Below are positions 1 through 13,000 of a DNA stretch of 35,000 bases, in pieces. Both the position numbers and the translations under genes were made by a program. Below the pieces are notes generated by a model that saw only the letters and a program-made list of their open reading frames with translations, was not told the DNA's origin and did not search any database. Numbering within the stretch: the stretch's first letter is position 1; each line of letters begins with the position of its first letter. The DNA comes from Glandiceps talaboti (lineage: Eukaryota > Hemichordata > Enteropneusta > Spengelidae). The stretch is from assembly GCF_964340395.1 (NCBI RefSeq), contig NC_135561.1, positions 21,248,486 to 21,283,485 on the forward strand, in the 5' to 3' direction.

Positions 1-3000
1 AAACCCGTGTTGTTAGGTAAGTTAGATTGGTAAAGTCCTTGGTGATAATCTAGTTGGTTACGCTACATGGTTTCTAGATTCGTCGTAGCACTACGGTTCC
101 AAGCAGGAAATATATGGTTTCTAAGATTTAAGTAAATATCGTCACCTATTTTTCACTCCAAAATTAAAGTCTACAACACGGCGAGAAATACTTTTATGTT
201 TGTATATACAAATAGCAAACATGTGTTACAACAGTGTGCAGTTGATGTTGACTTAAACAACGCTTATGAAATACAGTGCTGCATATACAGTATTTATCGT
301 TGCATTTTGAGTGAAGATAACACTAGGGCATGCGAACATGGCGCCGAAATCCCCGTCGGCATGACAACAGCGTCACGGGCTGTACTTGCTGTCTTTATAT
401 CTGTATATAGAAACCGGTAGTTAAGCGATATCAGTGCAGGTGGTTGAAATTGTAATATATTATTCATTTATAACTCGGTGTACAGTTGAACGAGTTTCAC
501 TAAAGTACAGACAACAAGTCGTTCGATACACGACTATAGTTCTTGCTCAAAAGTTGTTTCGATACCAATGTAACCGATGGTATGTATTTGCAATAAACCA
601 GGGATTTGCCAATTTTCCAACCCAGAGAACACTTCATTAGATTTTACTCAAAATCTTTTGGTTGTTAGGGACAGGAAAATTCAGCACCAACAACTCTCTG
701 CTAGGTGTGTATTATTTAGCGGTAAATAGCTAACAATAGAATGGTTCTCTTTTGTAATCTTCTAGGGGGTTCAATTATAACAAAAAGAGAAATAGTGAAA
801 CTTCAAGGGTATCTCTCCGAATTGAATGCGTATAGGCTTTGCCAATGTATTCAGTGTGTATGGTATTTCTTACGGCTAAGCTTGACATTTTTGACCTATG
901 CTCAGCAAGTGAGCGATAGGTAAGTCGAGTTAAATGAAGCATATTGTATGTTCTTGTAGTACAAATTTTCTGCACGACCTGTGTCACGCTATACAGTCGA
1001 TTCATGAACACCGTCTCAATTGCAAAATAGCAACAAAAAATGTCAATATTGACTCAGAGTGGAGGTTGGTAAGTACATAAAACGATCGACACTATACTAC
1101 AAAACGTGAGTACATACACATTCATCAACATACGTCTGGAACATTGCTAATGTCAATGACAGTACACAACTGCTTGACGATCGAATGCCACTGAAAGTCT
1201 GATTGTTCGACACTTCAGCGTGAAGCACTCAGTACAGTAAGTTTCCACCCGTTCAAGAGTCATATTCGACACACCTAGTAAGTGTTACCAATACGCATGG
1301 AGTTTTTGAAATACGTAAAGAAATTAGAAACTTTTATATTTTAATTGGTGGGGTCTTCTCAGTCGCATAATAGTATCACTGGAATTGGCGAATATCCGTA
1401 CACACGACCAGTCTGGTGTACATGATACAGACTTCAAAATATATATCTGAATGAGGTTGTCATATACTCCATACTACACGACCGGTTAGATTTGTCATTG
1501 CGTGGTTGCAACGCGACAGCGCACACTGAAATAAAGAAGTGCATACTTACGGATACTTCTTTATTTTAGTTTGCTATTAAATTCAATATTTTGGAGCTAT
1601 TTTTATTACATAAACTGTTCCCGTTCTACTGAATTGAATTATAATGTGTTTATTTTTTTGCAATTTTCCTGAACAGAGTGGAACCAAACTTGTATATTTA
1701 CATGTGTAGGTATGACATCTGCATGTATCAGTTTATTAGTTCCATCATGGATGTATTAGTCTCACTAATACCCATGGTTTCAGACACCATCACGTGGTGT
1801 CTCCACAACAACACAACGAATATTTATTTTCACACGCTATCATACTTTACAATGGTGCTTTGGTATAACCATAGACCCTCTATCAAATTCTTTATATCAC
1901 CCAGTACTGATAGATTGAAACAGCAAACCCAAACACTGAAATCAGTATTGCGTGAGTCACGGCTAGAGCTAAGCATATAACAAAACAATAGCCCCTGTCG
2001 GTATCTGTTAATGTATGCTCCCCTTGGTCAATGTTACATACTAGTATGTTCACTGGAACACAGACACGGAAAACGGATTAAGACGATCTCACGTGTTATC
2101 ATAGTCATTGTCACAATTTTAAATGATTTAAAGTGGGACAATGAAATAGAAAATCTGTTTTGACACCGTCCGGCCGTACGTCCATTGATGCGTACAATCC
2201 ATTCTTTTACACATACCTGAACACCATGTTACGTCACAGATTTTTAAAGGCAAACTTGTTATCTCTTCAAAGTTTCACGTTCTGTTACGTCAGTGAAAGC
2301 ATCTTAGCATGGGATCTGAAAGGACAAAGTCGTCTAGCAGAATGAAAATATGGCAGACAATCCACGGGTAATTGATACCAGTTACAAAAGACATCACGAT
2401 AGATAAAAGATGTGGATATTTACCGTCTATTAAAACAACAACCCAATTTAGTCAAACCAGTTTTTCAATACATTCTTTTATCCGTAGGGGCAATGTTACC
2501 GGCTAAAGTTCTTTCTTCTCCACGTGTTTATTGGCAACGATATTTTTTTACATTCTAATGAAGGTAGAATGCAGCTAGTGGGTAAAGTACCCTACAATGA
2601 ACATTCTCAATGTATCTCGAAACGTTGCGATTATATGAAAACTTGTTCCAGTCCCTTTTGAAGAAATTTTGGGTTCACCTTATTGGACCGGTCAACCGTT
2701 TATATCCCACAGAGTTAATTAACTAATTCAATGGTTGGACCACGGTTGGACATTTAAACTTTTAAGGTTAACACAGTATTCAGTGGCCATATTGGATTCT
2801 GAAATGGCTTGATTTTTATATATATCATTCTGACCTTTGTTTTAAGAAAAATCGTACGGTGACACACGAATTGTTTTTCTTGATTTTAACTGAGCCAGTT
2901 TGAGTTTGAGATTTCTCTAAACAAAGTAATTTCCAAAGTGTAAAATTCCAAGGCGAGTACTAGTAACATTAAATCATGACATCAATCCATGATAGAGGGA

Positions 3001-3648
3001 CGTCTGTTAAATATAAAACGGCAGATTTCTCTTTACCGGTAATACACAGGAAATTAGTCTGCATCAATTACATTTTGTAAATACAGTATATGCCCTCCTA
3101 AATAGCATCGACACTCGATGAATTGCCAAGTTTCAGTTGCCATTATAAATATAAGTTGAACTACCGGTAAAATTTTTGACATTTTCCTACATATATCTAC
3201 TTCATCGTTCTACAATGATTTATACCCAGCAACAGGATGATTGATAGTATGTGGCTATATTCGGACTTAGTTTAATTGAAGGGATGACCCAGAGGACCGT
3301 CATCATGCAAACATATGACAACGACGTCAACTTGAATATACGTTCTAAAATATTAAGAATAATTTGATTCTTTGGTAAAATGTGTCTGTCTTATGCATAT
3401 TTCCTTATTTAAAGAAATTGCTAGTATAAAATAAAATCTGTTCAATATTTGAGTTCATGACATTCATCTAAGTAGTCGAAACAATGATTGGGATTGAAGA
3501 AGTTCAAAATTGCGTGTTCTGGGACTCTTGAAAATTAAGTGGAAAATGATCTTAAACATTTATTTTGGGCACTAAATGATATAACTACATATGGCGTTCA
3601 CATAATACAAATATACGAATGGGTAGGATAAGCAACAGTTAGACGAAG

Positions 3649-3759
3649 TCGACAGATATGAGAATCGTGACGCTGGGATAGAGTCCGTCGACAAATCGAC
3701 AGATATGAGAATCGTGTATGCATCTGTTCCAGGGTCATATGATATGAGATTATCGTGTC
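3649..3759. repeat. 21-bp direct repeat with a third degraded copy
   Basis: TCGACAGATATGAGAATCGT plus G occurs at 3649-3669 and 3696-3716 (offset 47). A related GATATGAGATTATCGTG follows near 3740. No function is evident. Confidence 0.6.
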
Positions 3760-4150
3760 GAAATCCAGGCAGATTTATTTCGATTGTTTCTGTTATGTCA
3801 CAAATTCGGCCTTTACAAGGACCGGGGATTACATCTCCATGGAAACAATATAATTTGTTACTGTCAAACTAAAGTCTCATTCTTCGACTTGGTCAACAGC
3901 CAGTATGTGTAACGTATTGACAAATGCCATTTTCATGTCACAATGTATGTAGCAAATTCAATGTTAAAAGTGTGATTACGCAACTTGATTTATGTACAAT
4001 ACGTGCAAACAAACACAAAATTTACTTAACATGTTTCTTACCGTCTTACACCATTGATTACCTTCATAACAATGCACGAATTTGTCGTCTTTTCAAATTG
4101 ACATAAACGATCGAAGATTTACAGAAGCGTATTTTAAGTGGAGGCTGGGG

Positions 4151-4160
4151 CTATTTATAA
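4151..4160 (+). promoter_or_regulatory. Possible TATA-like element upstream of gene 1
   Basis: CTATTTATAA lies about 150 nt before the start codon, a workable distance for a core promoter with a short 5' UTR. In AT-rich DNA such matches are common, and a 5' UTR intron ending at the AG at 4284-4285 is an equally possible arrangement. Confidence 0.25.
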
Positions 4161-4305
4161 CTGACGGGGTGTGTGTGTGTTAAGACGATCGATATTTCTA
4201 TTGATTTTACAGATAGACTGATAAGTATATGTGTATTTTATGGTGTAAACAGTAGATCCTGTTATAAAGTGTCTGTTAACTCCAGGTACAACCACAACCA
4301 CCAAA

Positions 4306-4981
4306 ATGTTGAACACGACGATCTTAGAGTATGTGGAAGATATTGAGAAGAAGACAGAAAGTTTGAAGAAACGATGGGAGAATTTTAGACCTAATGTTTT
4401 GAGATTTACACTGGCGGCTGACAAGGCGTTGGAGGACTATAGACCACGGAAAATGTTAGGTGATAAAATCGTGAACCTTGAAGAAGTAGCTATGTGTCGT
4501 GATACATTATCTGAAGCTGGAATAAAGGACGAAGCAAAGCTCTTGTCTGCGTTTCATGATCTTCTGAGCCGTGCCCTCGAAATAAGGGAAAAAACTTTCA
4601 AACTGATGGAAGTGTTACGTGACAATATTGAAGAACGGGGCAAGGAAGAGAGAATCCGATGCCTTCGTATCATTCACCGGCGTCTGATCGACTGGAAAGA
4701 TTGTGCCCCAAGAATGCCCTTTAAACTTTGCGTCCATTCAGATATACGTAATAGACTGACTCTACGAGCAAAGGCTCAGTGTGGTCTACTTATCAGCCTT
4801 GTTCCAAACAGTATCGACCACAGTGTGTTTATTCAACAATATGTCGACCGAGGTTGGATATCTAAGCTATTGGTAACAACTGAATTTCTTGACAGGCCGT
4901 GTAGTAGAATAAGCAGGAGTTATTCTTCAGATGGAAGCTTTGGATCACAACTTGAACTACAACTAGACCAAATATCCGTCA
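4306..4981 (+). CDS. Gene 1 exon 1: N-terminal helical region, residues 1-225
   Basis: The exon starts at an ATG preceded by ACCAAA, a good animal start context. It ends at a GTAAGT donor at 4982 in phase 1. The residues are mostly helix-forming and charged: an opening EDIEKKTESLKKRWENF stretch reads as a coiled coil, followed by a long helical segment around residues 75-115. The end (about 195-225) is serine-rich and linker-like. I do not recognise a domain. The reading frame stays open upstream to a TAA at 4246-4248 without another ATG. Confidence 0.8.
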
Positions 4982-5310
4982 GTAAGTCGAATGGAATATC
5001 TTTCTATTTATATCATATAATATAGCAGTGCAACCCTCCGTTATAATTACACAAAAAACACTGTATTTTCATCACCATACTCCGTAGTAAGTCATTTAGA
5101 ACAGTGTGGATTCCAGGGTTAATCTTACACTTTCTAGCCTGAGAAGTGATGGAGATACAACAATAATTTATGTTAATTTATGCCCATTATTGTCCTAAAT
5201 GTATTTAGTAAACATATTCTAATCAATGCAAACCTAACAATTTTTTTCATGATTTACCAACTCCACCCGTCAATTTAACTTTGAAATTCGTACTTCACCC
5301 CCCCCCACAC

Positions 5311-5348
<38 letters not shown>

Positions 5349-6778
5349 ATATGTATATATATATTGACTGATTATGTGAAACTGAAAATAACCATGAACA
5401 TAGTATACGTTTCATAGTATTTTAGAAAGTATACTACACTGTAAAAGTTACATACAGCTGTACATTCACCAGAAGTAAATCAACTAATAAGCCTATATGC
5501 TTTGAGGCTGCAGTAGTAAATACATAGGAAGTTACATCAACATTTAGATAACTTACCTGTACTTATCGGAATTTATTTTTAATTCGACTACTACGTCTTT
5601 TTTTCTAGTACCAAGCCCAACATTTACCGAGCGTACAATTACAACTCCAGGAAGTTCTCAGACTAGCTGGTTCAATGGCGACGACTACCGCCTATCGTGT
5701 CTTGAAGAGTATCACCGGAAAATTGCAAGGTCCGAGTGCAGTTGGACACGGAGGGACGTCATCTTTACAACTCCGATATTTGCAGCTGGTGTTTTAGGAC
5801 GTGAAGGTGGAACGGTGTGCGTACCAGACTCCAGGATATCTCTAAGTCTTCCCAGAATACCAGACAATGAAGACTATATTCATACCTCGTATCCATCACC
5901 GGTTAGCATCCAACTCGACGCCGACATGGACAGAGAGTTCGAAATCCACATGTACGTCGACCCCGAACGCAGCGCTTCATTCCTACCAACGTTGTCGGGC
6001 AAACAGACGTTTGTTTCTCCTCTTATCCGATGTGGGTCGCTAGGGACAAAGCTTAACAGACCCGCTATCATGACATTCCCTCATTGCGTGAGGGAATCCA
6101 ACAAATGGTTCTTTCAAGCCTACTACAGGGACGACGAGTGTAATTTCGAAACGTGGAAGAAAGTAGCAGACGACAAAAATATGCATTTTCTAACCCGCGA
6201 GAGGGACTGTCTCCTATTGGTTGATCGTCTGGTTGACGTAATAGTTGTAGCAGAGGTTACCCACGTAATTGAAACACCTAAGATACTTCGAATCGGAACG
6301 TTTTCTGTACCTGGTGACGTCACTTGTGATATTTTCCACTTTCGTTTACGGATATGGAATGATAACGCAGCAGACACGGAGGTATGTTCGCTGAATATAT
6401 GATTTTCAGGATATTTTGCGGTGTATTTGCGTTCTTGATGTTCATGATGTTAGCACAGTATACATGGAGCAAACTAGACGATGTTAACCGATAACACGTG
6501 TCAGACTTGACATTTCTAGATCTTCAGTTAGTAATTCTAATTTATTCTAAATATAGTAATGGTATCGAAAAACGTCACATAAAGCTGAGAAAGGTTCTCA
6601 CATTTAACTCTCTCACGGTTCACTTTTTTTGGAACATTAAAATTCAATTCATTTCAATTCCGTGCAAAAGCTTATAATACTCAAACGAATTTAAAATCCT
6701 AACAAATACGCTGAAACTAACTCAGTTCAGACATTTCTTTGTTTCCCTTCCAGTTCAATATTAAATAAACTTAAATAA

Positions 6779-6837
<59 letters not shown>

Positions 6838-6863
6838 ATAGAAAAATAAAAAAATAAATAAAA

Positions 6864-6902
<39 letters not shown>

Positions 6903-7448
6903 AATTAAATAAAAAATAGAAAAAAAAAACGAAAATAAGACAAAGCCAAAGCAAAATATTCGGTAGAAACTATTTCACCGAAAAGTTCGGCATAGTGAGA
7001 ATACATATTGATAGTAATTTGATTTGTATATAAATTACGTAATAGTAAAAAAAAACCTGTAAACGATAATATAATCACGTGTTATATTACAATTGACAAA
7101 TCAGAAATCAAGTATTGAACATCGAGTATACTTTTCTTTTCAAAAAGTAAAAATGCTTGTTACGCTATAGTTTTTCGCTATAACTGTTTATTAAACTCAC
7201 TCTAAAATTGTGTTTCTTTTCCACCGTAACAATGTTCCTTTTTTTGCGATTTTATTTTCCATTTTTTATTCTCTCGCACACAGGCAGTTAACATCATTGA
7301 ACGTGGTAGAAGGTTATGCCCGGACGTGATACTAGAAGTTCATCCACGGGGTAAAGATATTATACTTGATGTACACAAGGTGAATCCAGAAGGATGGAAG
7401 ATAGACGAAAAACAGGAATTACAGGTACGTTAGAATCCCGATTGAGAG

Positions 7449-7513
<65 letters not shown>

Positions 7514-10040
7514 TTTCAAGTAAAGAAAAGGAAATTACTTTGACTCGATTGTCGGTTTCAAGCTGAGTGTATGGGACGACGTCGCTTGTGTGGTTCCCTT
7601 TTTGGCCCGATTTTTCTCTATTACACTAGACATAACATTTTGAAAATTAAAATTAAGCCGTTTACTTGTGAGTTGTATTTCCATAGACATTGGAAAGAGT
7701 CTCTCTCCTTTGTCTATTAGTACATAATTTATAAGAAAGACCGAATGAATGAATGAAAAACTAGTTTTACCTGGTTACGGTCAGGTGATACTTGACCGTC
7801 CCCATGAGTAGCACATACACAACCCTTTTAGAGTACAAAATACACTGGTTGTGTTCACGGAGGCACTCGAAGCATCATGGAACCGCTACATATATTACAC
7901 TGCTGTATAATTATCAGTCATCCAATGCTATTACTAGCTGTTCAACATAATTGTCTTTGAGACACAAATGTACACGTGCAAGCTTGTAGTATTTACCACA
8001 CTGACGTGCACGTGTTTGTTTTACCCTCAAGTCAATGATTCAGACATTGTCAGATTGCATCTTCTGACAAGGAACACCTCTCCCCCACAGTTGATTGTGA
8101 TTCTAAGCCAGTAGTCTAATGTTATTTTGCATGCTGCGCTAAAATACAAAATCTTCATAGTTCTAAATTCGACTTGTTATTTTTCCCAGGTCACGTTGTG
8201 TGTAACCATTTGTACGTGATAGCAAAGTGAACAACTTCAATAGAACGAAATAATCGGTAGATATCGTGTTGCAATTCTAGTATAACTAGAAATTGCATAC
8301 CTTAGACTTCTCCTATAGGGATAAAATCGTAACAAAAATTAGCACAACAGACTACGTTTTCAACATTAAATTCTTTGAAACTGCACTGCAATATGATCAT
8401 AAAGCAATAAGTCCATTTTGAAAGTTATAATTGGAAAATTATGAATTCTGTTTTTATTAAACGTTATGCCTCTGTGAGGACTGTGTATTACCATGACGAC
8501 GTTATGTTGACAGATCAGAAATATTCATTAACCGAGAAAGTCTGATTGACACAAAACAACACACATACACTGATTAGATGTAGAGTGTTTAATTCTTCAA
8601 CTTTTTCATATACCATAGAACATTTGCTATTCATTTACTGTAATATACACTCCACGGATATTGAATTTTTTTTGCAATATTACCAACGGAAGCAAGTCAT
8701 AATGCCCATTTTAAAGATTTATTATATCGATCAGCAAAAATAGTTATTACTATGTAGACTCATCGATTTACAATATGAATAAAATAAGCTCCGATAAAAC
8801 ATCAAAGACACGTGATTAGTAATTTTCCATTCCCCTCTTGAAATTCTTTTGAGTCTTTGATAACCAAAATTGATGACGTCCTAGTGTGTTCTCAGAGTCT
8901 AAGCGAGAGCTCTCTGATTGGTTCATAGTTCGTTTTCTTCGGGTTATCCTTAAATAGTGATAGTATCTCGCGTTTAAAATCAAACATTGCTGACGAGAAA
9001 AACGAAACGGAGATTCATTAAAATGGGGAAAGTTTGAAACTCAAAATTTGTACTAACAATTAACAGATGACATCGTTGTGATTGATTATTCAAACAAGTC
9101 TGAGGTGCAATATATATGGATTTCTTTATCAAGGCCAAACTCTCAACTCTCGACTTAATCTCAACAAAGTTTAACCCAGTCTTGTGCAAGACCGGCCTTA
9201 GCTGTACATGAGGTTGTGCTTCCGAAGGTTGCCGTACAAAGCCGAACATTAAACGACAGTACGATCTGGACTAAATTATCAGTTATTGCATGCAGACCTT
9301 AATCGCGAAATTTTATAAGGTATCAGTAAGCTCATTAGTGGAGACATGTGTATTCATTTTAGTTCTGAAGCAAACAAAAACTGTCAATCATGACGTCATT
9401 ATGTCAAAGCACATACCCACAACTGCTGTGACTGCTGAATCTTGTTTAGAACGTCCACGATGTATAGGGTAGTCTTCATTGTTAGTGTCACTCATTATTT
9501 CAAGCATATCATTGCTACATTCTGGAATTTTGAATTCATTAATTCGTTGCTGACGATGACCTGAACTTGTACCAATTGCACCGTCTTCAACCTGTAGTCT
9601 TTTGAATCTTAAAAGTGAACACATGTACAGTGTGGAATTGTATAATAGGAATATTATCACATATCATGGAAATGATATGATGGGTATCTGATGTATGTAC
9701 AAATGTATGTATGTATGTATGTATGTATGTATGTATGTATGTATGTATGTATGTATGTATGTATGTATATGTGTGTGTGTATGTATGTATGTATGTATGT
9801 ATGTATGTATGTATGTATGTATGTATGTATGTATGTATGTATGTATGTATGTATGTGTGTGTATGTATGTAGAAATTTAAGAAATGCATAAGGAAGTTCA
9901 AAGACAGTCCGAATAAATATATGTAATTCGACGTTTCGAATAAAAATTCTTTTTCAAGGTATTCAAAGGCAAGACATAATAAGTAAACACCTAATTAATA
10001 TATATGATTTCCTCTTCCTTCAACCTCAACTTCAATATTC

Positions 10041-10071
<31 letters not shown>

Positions 10072-13000
10072 TGTATGTATGTATGTATGTGCGTGTGTGT
10101 GTGTATGTGCGCGTATTCTGGATAAGGTGATAAACGAACATATTTAGATATCAAATGAGTACTTACAGATTCACATGATAATCAAAACCTTCATATTCAG
10201 CTACATTGACTAACGACTCTGTCTCACTGTTAGCACACTCTATGCTATAAACTATGGCATCATCATCGCTAGATCCGGCTAATACTCCTACGTTAAAGTT
10301 AAATGCAGAAGCTATTCCTGGCGACTTCTTGATCACATCGACGACCTCAGTGAGATTTGACGCTCCCAGCGTTGCTCTACCAACGAAACTGGAAACTGGA
10401 ATGAAACAAATATAGCAACATGTATATCACTATTGCAATTGGTCAATTAATTACATGTCTTAGTAAAGAAGTTGAACGTAAAAATATGAGAACCACCTTG
10501 ATTTGATGATAATCAATTACTTTCAAAATTAAATCTTCAAACTCGAAGTCAACATTTCTATAAACTACGTAATACTTACCAATCGCATTATCGGTGTAGT
10601 TCTTCTGGACCAAAGTATTGCACGTCATTGCCACGCCATGCTGATTAAATCCAAACGTGTAACCTGGTAGCTCCCCCGGGGTACAATAACTAATGAACTT
10701 CTCCTCTTTGGTATTGGCGTCTTGACTTTTGATGTGAACACCAACAAGATATCCATTCGTACATCTACGATCCGCGTCCTCGCTGTGTGTCAGCAATATC
10801 TGATGAATTATATATAGATTTAATTCATATTAGGATTAGGATGTATGTGGATATTTATCTGACAGAGCTGTGGAAAAGTTTGGCCAAGAATAGAAGAATG
10901 ATCCCATGTATTCCTACTGGCTCCACAGTTCAACCTGCATTAGCTGCAAATGGGACATTGCTTCCTGAAATGACAAAATATATTCACTAAAAATGAGTTA
11001 TAAAAGACACTATGTGTTATTTAGTGGTCAATATCATCTGTAAATAGTGTATTGTTAAGTTTAAATCTTGAGTGAACTGCAGTCTTAATAGTTCGTTATG
11101 CAATAATCTTCAAATCTCGTTCACATAAACACTTGTTACACACTCTTTCGGTTCGACTTACTTCGTGTGTCTTCTTCAAAACAAGATCAGTGCAACCCTG
11201 TCCTTCAATGTTTACTTGTTTACTAAAATCAGCTCTGAAATATATCTCCACCATCATCGCTCGAAGAAATAACTATAAAATATTGAAAGAGAATAAACCT
11301 TGGGGTGCAATATTTTATTAAAAAGAAATTGAAGAACAGGACCAATTAGTAATTATTTAGTTAACAAAAACGAACACTTCGTGTGATCGAAAGTACACTA
11401 AGTAAACTCATCGACTTGACGGTGGTAAATATTAGAACTAAATAGTTCCTTGTCTCTGTTGTGTACGACAGTAACGTTTTACAGTTCTTGTCTGGGCAAG
11501 ACAGTTGCATGTAAGCTTATGTGTCTATAAACCATCTTTGGTTACAATTATATTTTTATATAACGAAAAACGCAAAGTCACATGCCAGAGTACATTCTCA
11601 GACGTTGATACTAGTAGACTCAGGTACACTGTACAAATATATACATAATCTACGCCGCCTACTCGTTACATAGGAGACTAAGGTTCAATTTGGTGTTTTC
11701 ACATTACTATGCATACCTCTCTTATACTAAAAACTATTCACTCTTTTGAATATATTTGTTTGCATATGAAGAATCTCCCTTAATTGTCCGAGCCTTGCGG
11801 GGGGGGGGGGGAGTGGGGGGCATATTCAAATGATAGTCTCCTGCGTTGTTCATGTTTGCATGTGTGTGTTGATACTAATGTCATTTTACGTGTCGTTGAC
11901 TTGTTTATTTATTGTAAAAAAAAGAAAACAACACCAGTCCTTCAAAAAACGCCTCAAATAGACATGTACGATATATACAGTCACTAGTGAGCTACTAAAT
12001 GCATAAATTAGATGCTAAAGGTCCAGTACAAAATATTTGAGTGATAGCGATTTCAGAACATTCGTAACTCATAGTCTAGTGGTTCTTTAGGCGGACAGTC
12101 GCAGCTACTGGTGAAGATCGTTTTATAAGTACCCATATTAATATTATTATCTTGTACATTAGGACCACCCATTGCTTAACTCTTAGCTCACAAGTGCCTG
12201 TGGTACAGTTGATATATCAGTACCTGGTCAAATTCGACATTCGCTCCATCAGCTAAACCTTTCAGTTCTTCGACGTACTGTGGATACGTCTTTTTTACGA
12301 CCTCCAAATAACCATCATAGAGTTTCTTCCCTCCGACCTGTCTGAGGATCGTCTTTAACTCCTCTATCACCTCTGCAGTGGTCTCCTGGATTCTCGCCTT
12401 AAATGTTGACCCCTGTGATACATGTGTTAAAATATGTACATGTCGGGCAAAAATACGAAATGACATTCGGTAGCAGTAAACGTTTTGTTGGGAATCGAAA
12501 GAATACAGTAGTCTGTGGGCAAATTATTTTTAAAAGCAATACAATTGTCGAACTATGGAATAACCTTTAACGAGAATCTTCAAATTCATATATAACTTGC
12601 AACGTCCCGGGTTACTTCCTGTATACCTCGTAAACTTGCAAAGTACTAATGTTGGGTATGGCTCACTTTCTTGTTAATCAGAATAAAAAGAATTCAAAGT
12701 ATTGAGTTGACGAAAGACCGGTACACGTTTCTCTGAAAGCTAAAATTTATTTAAAAATCGGAACCATATGACAACCTTTGTGAAATCTAGGATGCTATAA
12801 ACACGAGTTAGGGTTTACATATGAATATGACAGGATATCACTAGTAAAGTAGGTGGTACTATATTCTGTTCTCATCAATTTGAACTAGACACATGCTACA
12901 AGGCAGTGCATACATCGTATATGGAGGATGCACTAACCTGCTTGATCTGTGGATATATTCTAGTCGCTATAGGGGACATATCGATTTTTGACACTTCAAC

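Larger units (their letters stand above)
1..4305. other. Non-coding sequence upstream of gene 1
   Basis: Only short open frames (up to about 100 codons, 1678-1980) without recognisable protein patterns or paired splice sites. Contents: a 12-bp-arm hairpin at 1529-1566, a 21-bp direct repeat at 3649/3696 and the TATA-like site at 4151. Nothing else is supported. Confidence 0.6.

Noticed and set aside
1678-1980. 100-codon + strand frame upstream of gene 1
   Set aside because: No family resemblance, no good start context and no splice partners; expected by chance in 4 kb.
5609-6381. PIDD-type self-cleavage site in ZU5
   Set aside because: No HFS or HFT triplet in the expected region after the RPAIMTFPHC strand.
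6727-6954. Antisense open frame rich in Phe, Leu, Tyr and Ile
   Set aside because: It is only the translation of the TAAA microsatellite.
9160-9270. Possible last exon of copy A (frame reading VQIVLSFNVRLC after a TTTAG acceptor)
   Set aside because: It fits phase but not the protein pattern. The exon at 8989-8892 has the same length as copy B's last exon and the FD.KRE.LS.FK.NPK motif.
9587-9901. Open frames of repeating Tyr-Ile-His-Thr or Met-Tyr-Val-Cys on both strands
   Set aside because: Translation of the GTAT microsatellite in a copy A intron.
10850-10965. Antisense stretch reading VELWSQ, similar to VELESQ of copy B exon 3
   Set aside because: It has an in-frame stop straight after, lies after the real exon 3, and the true exon at 11162-11272 carries the Gly-Cys-Thr site.
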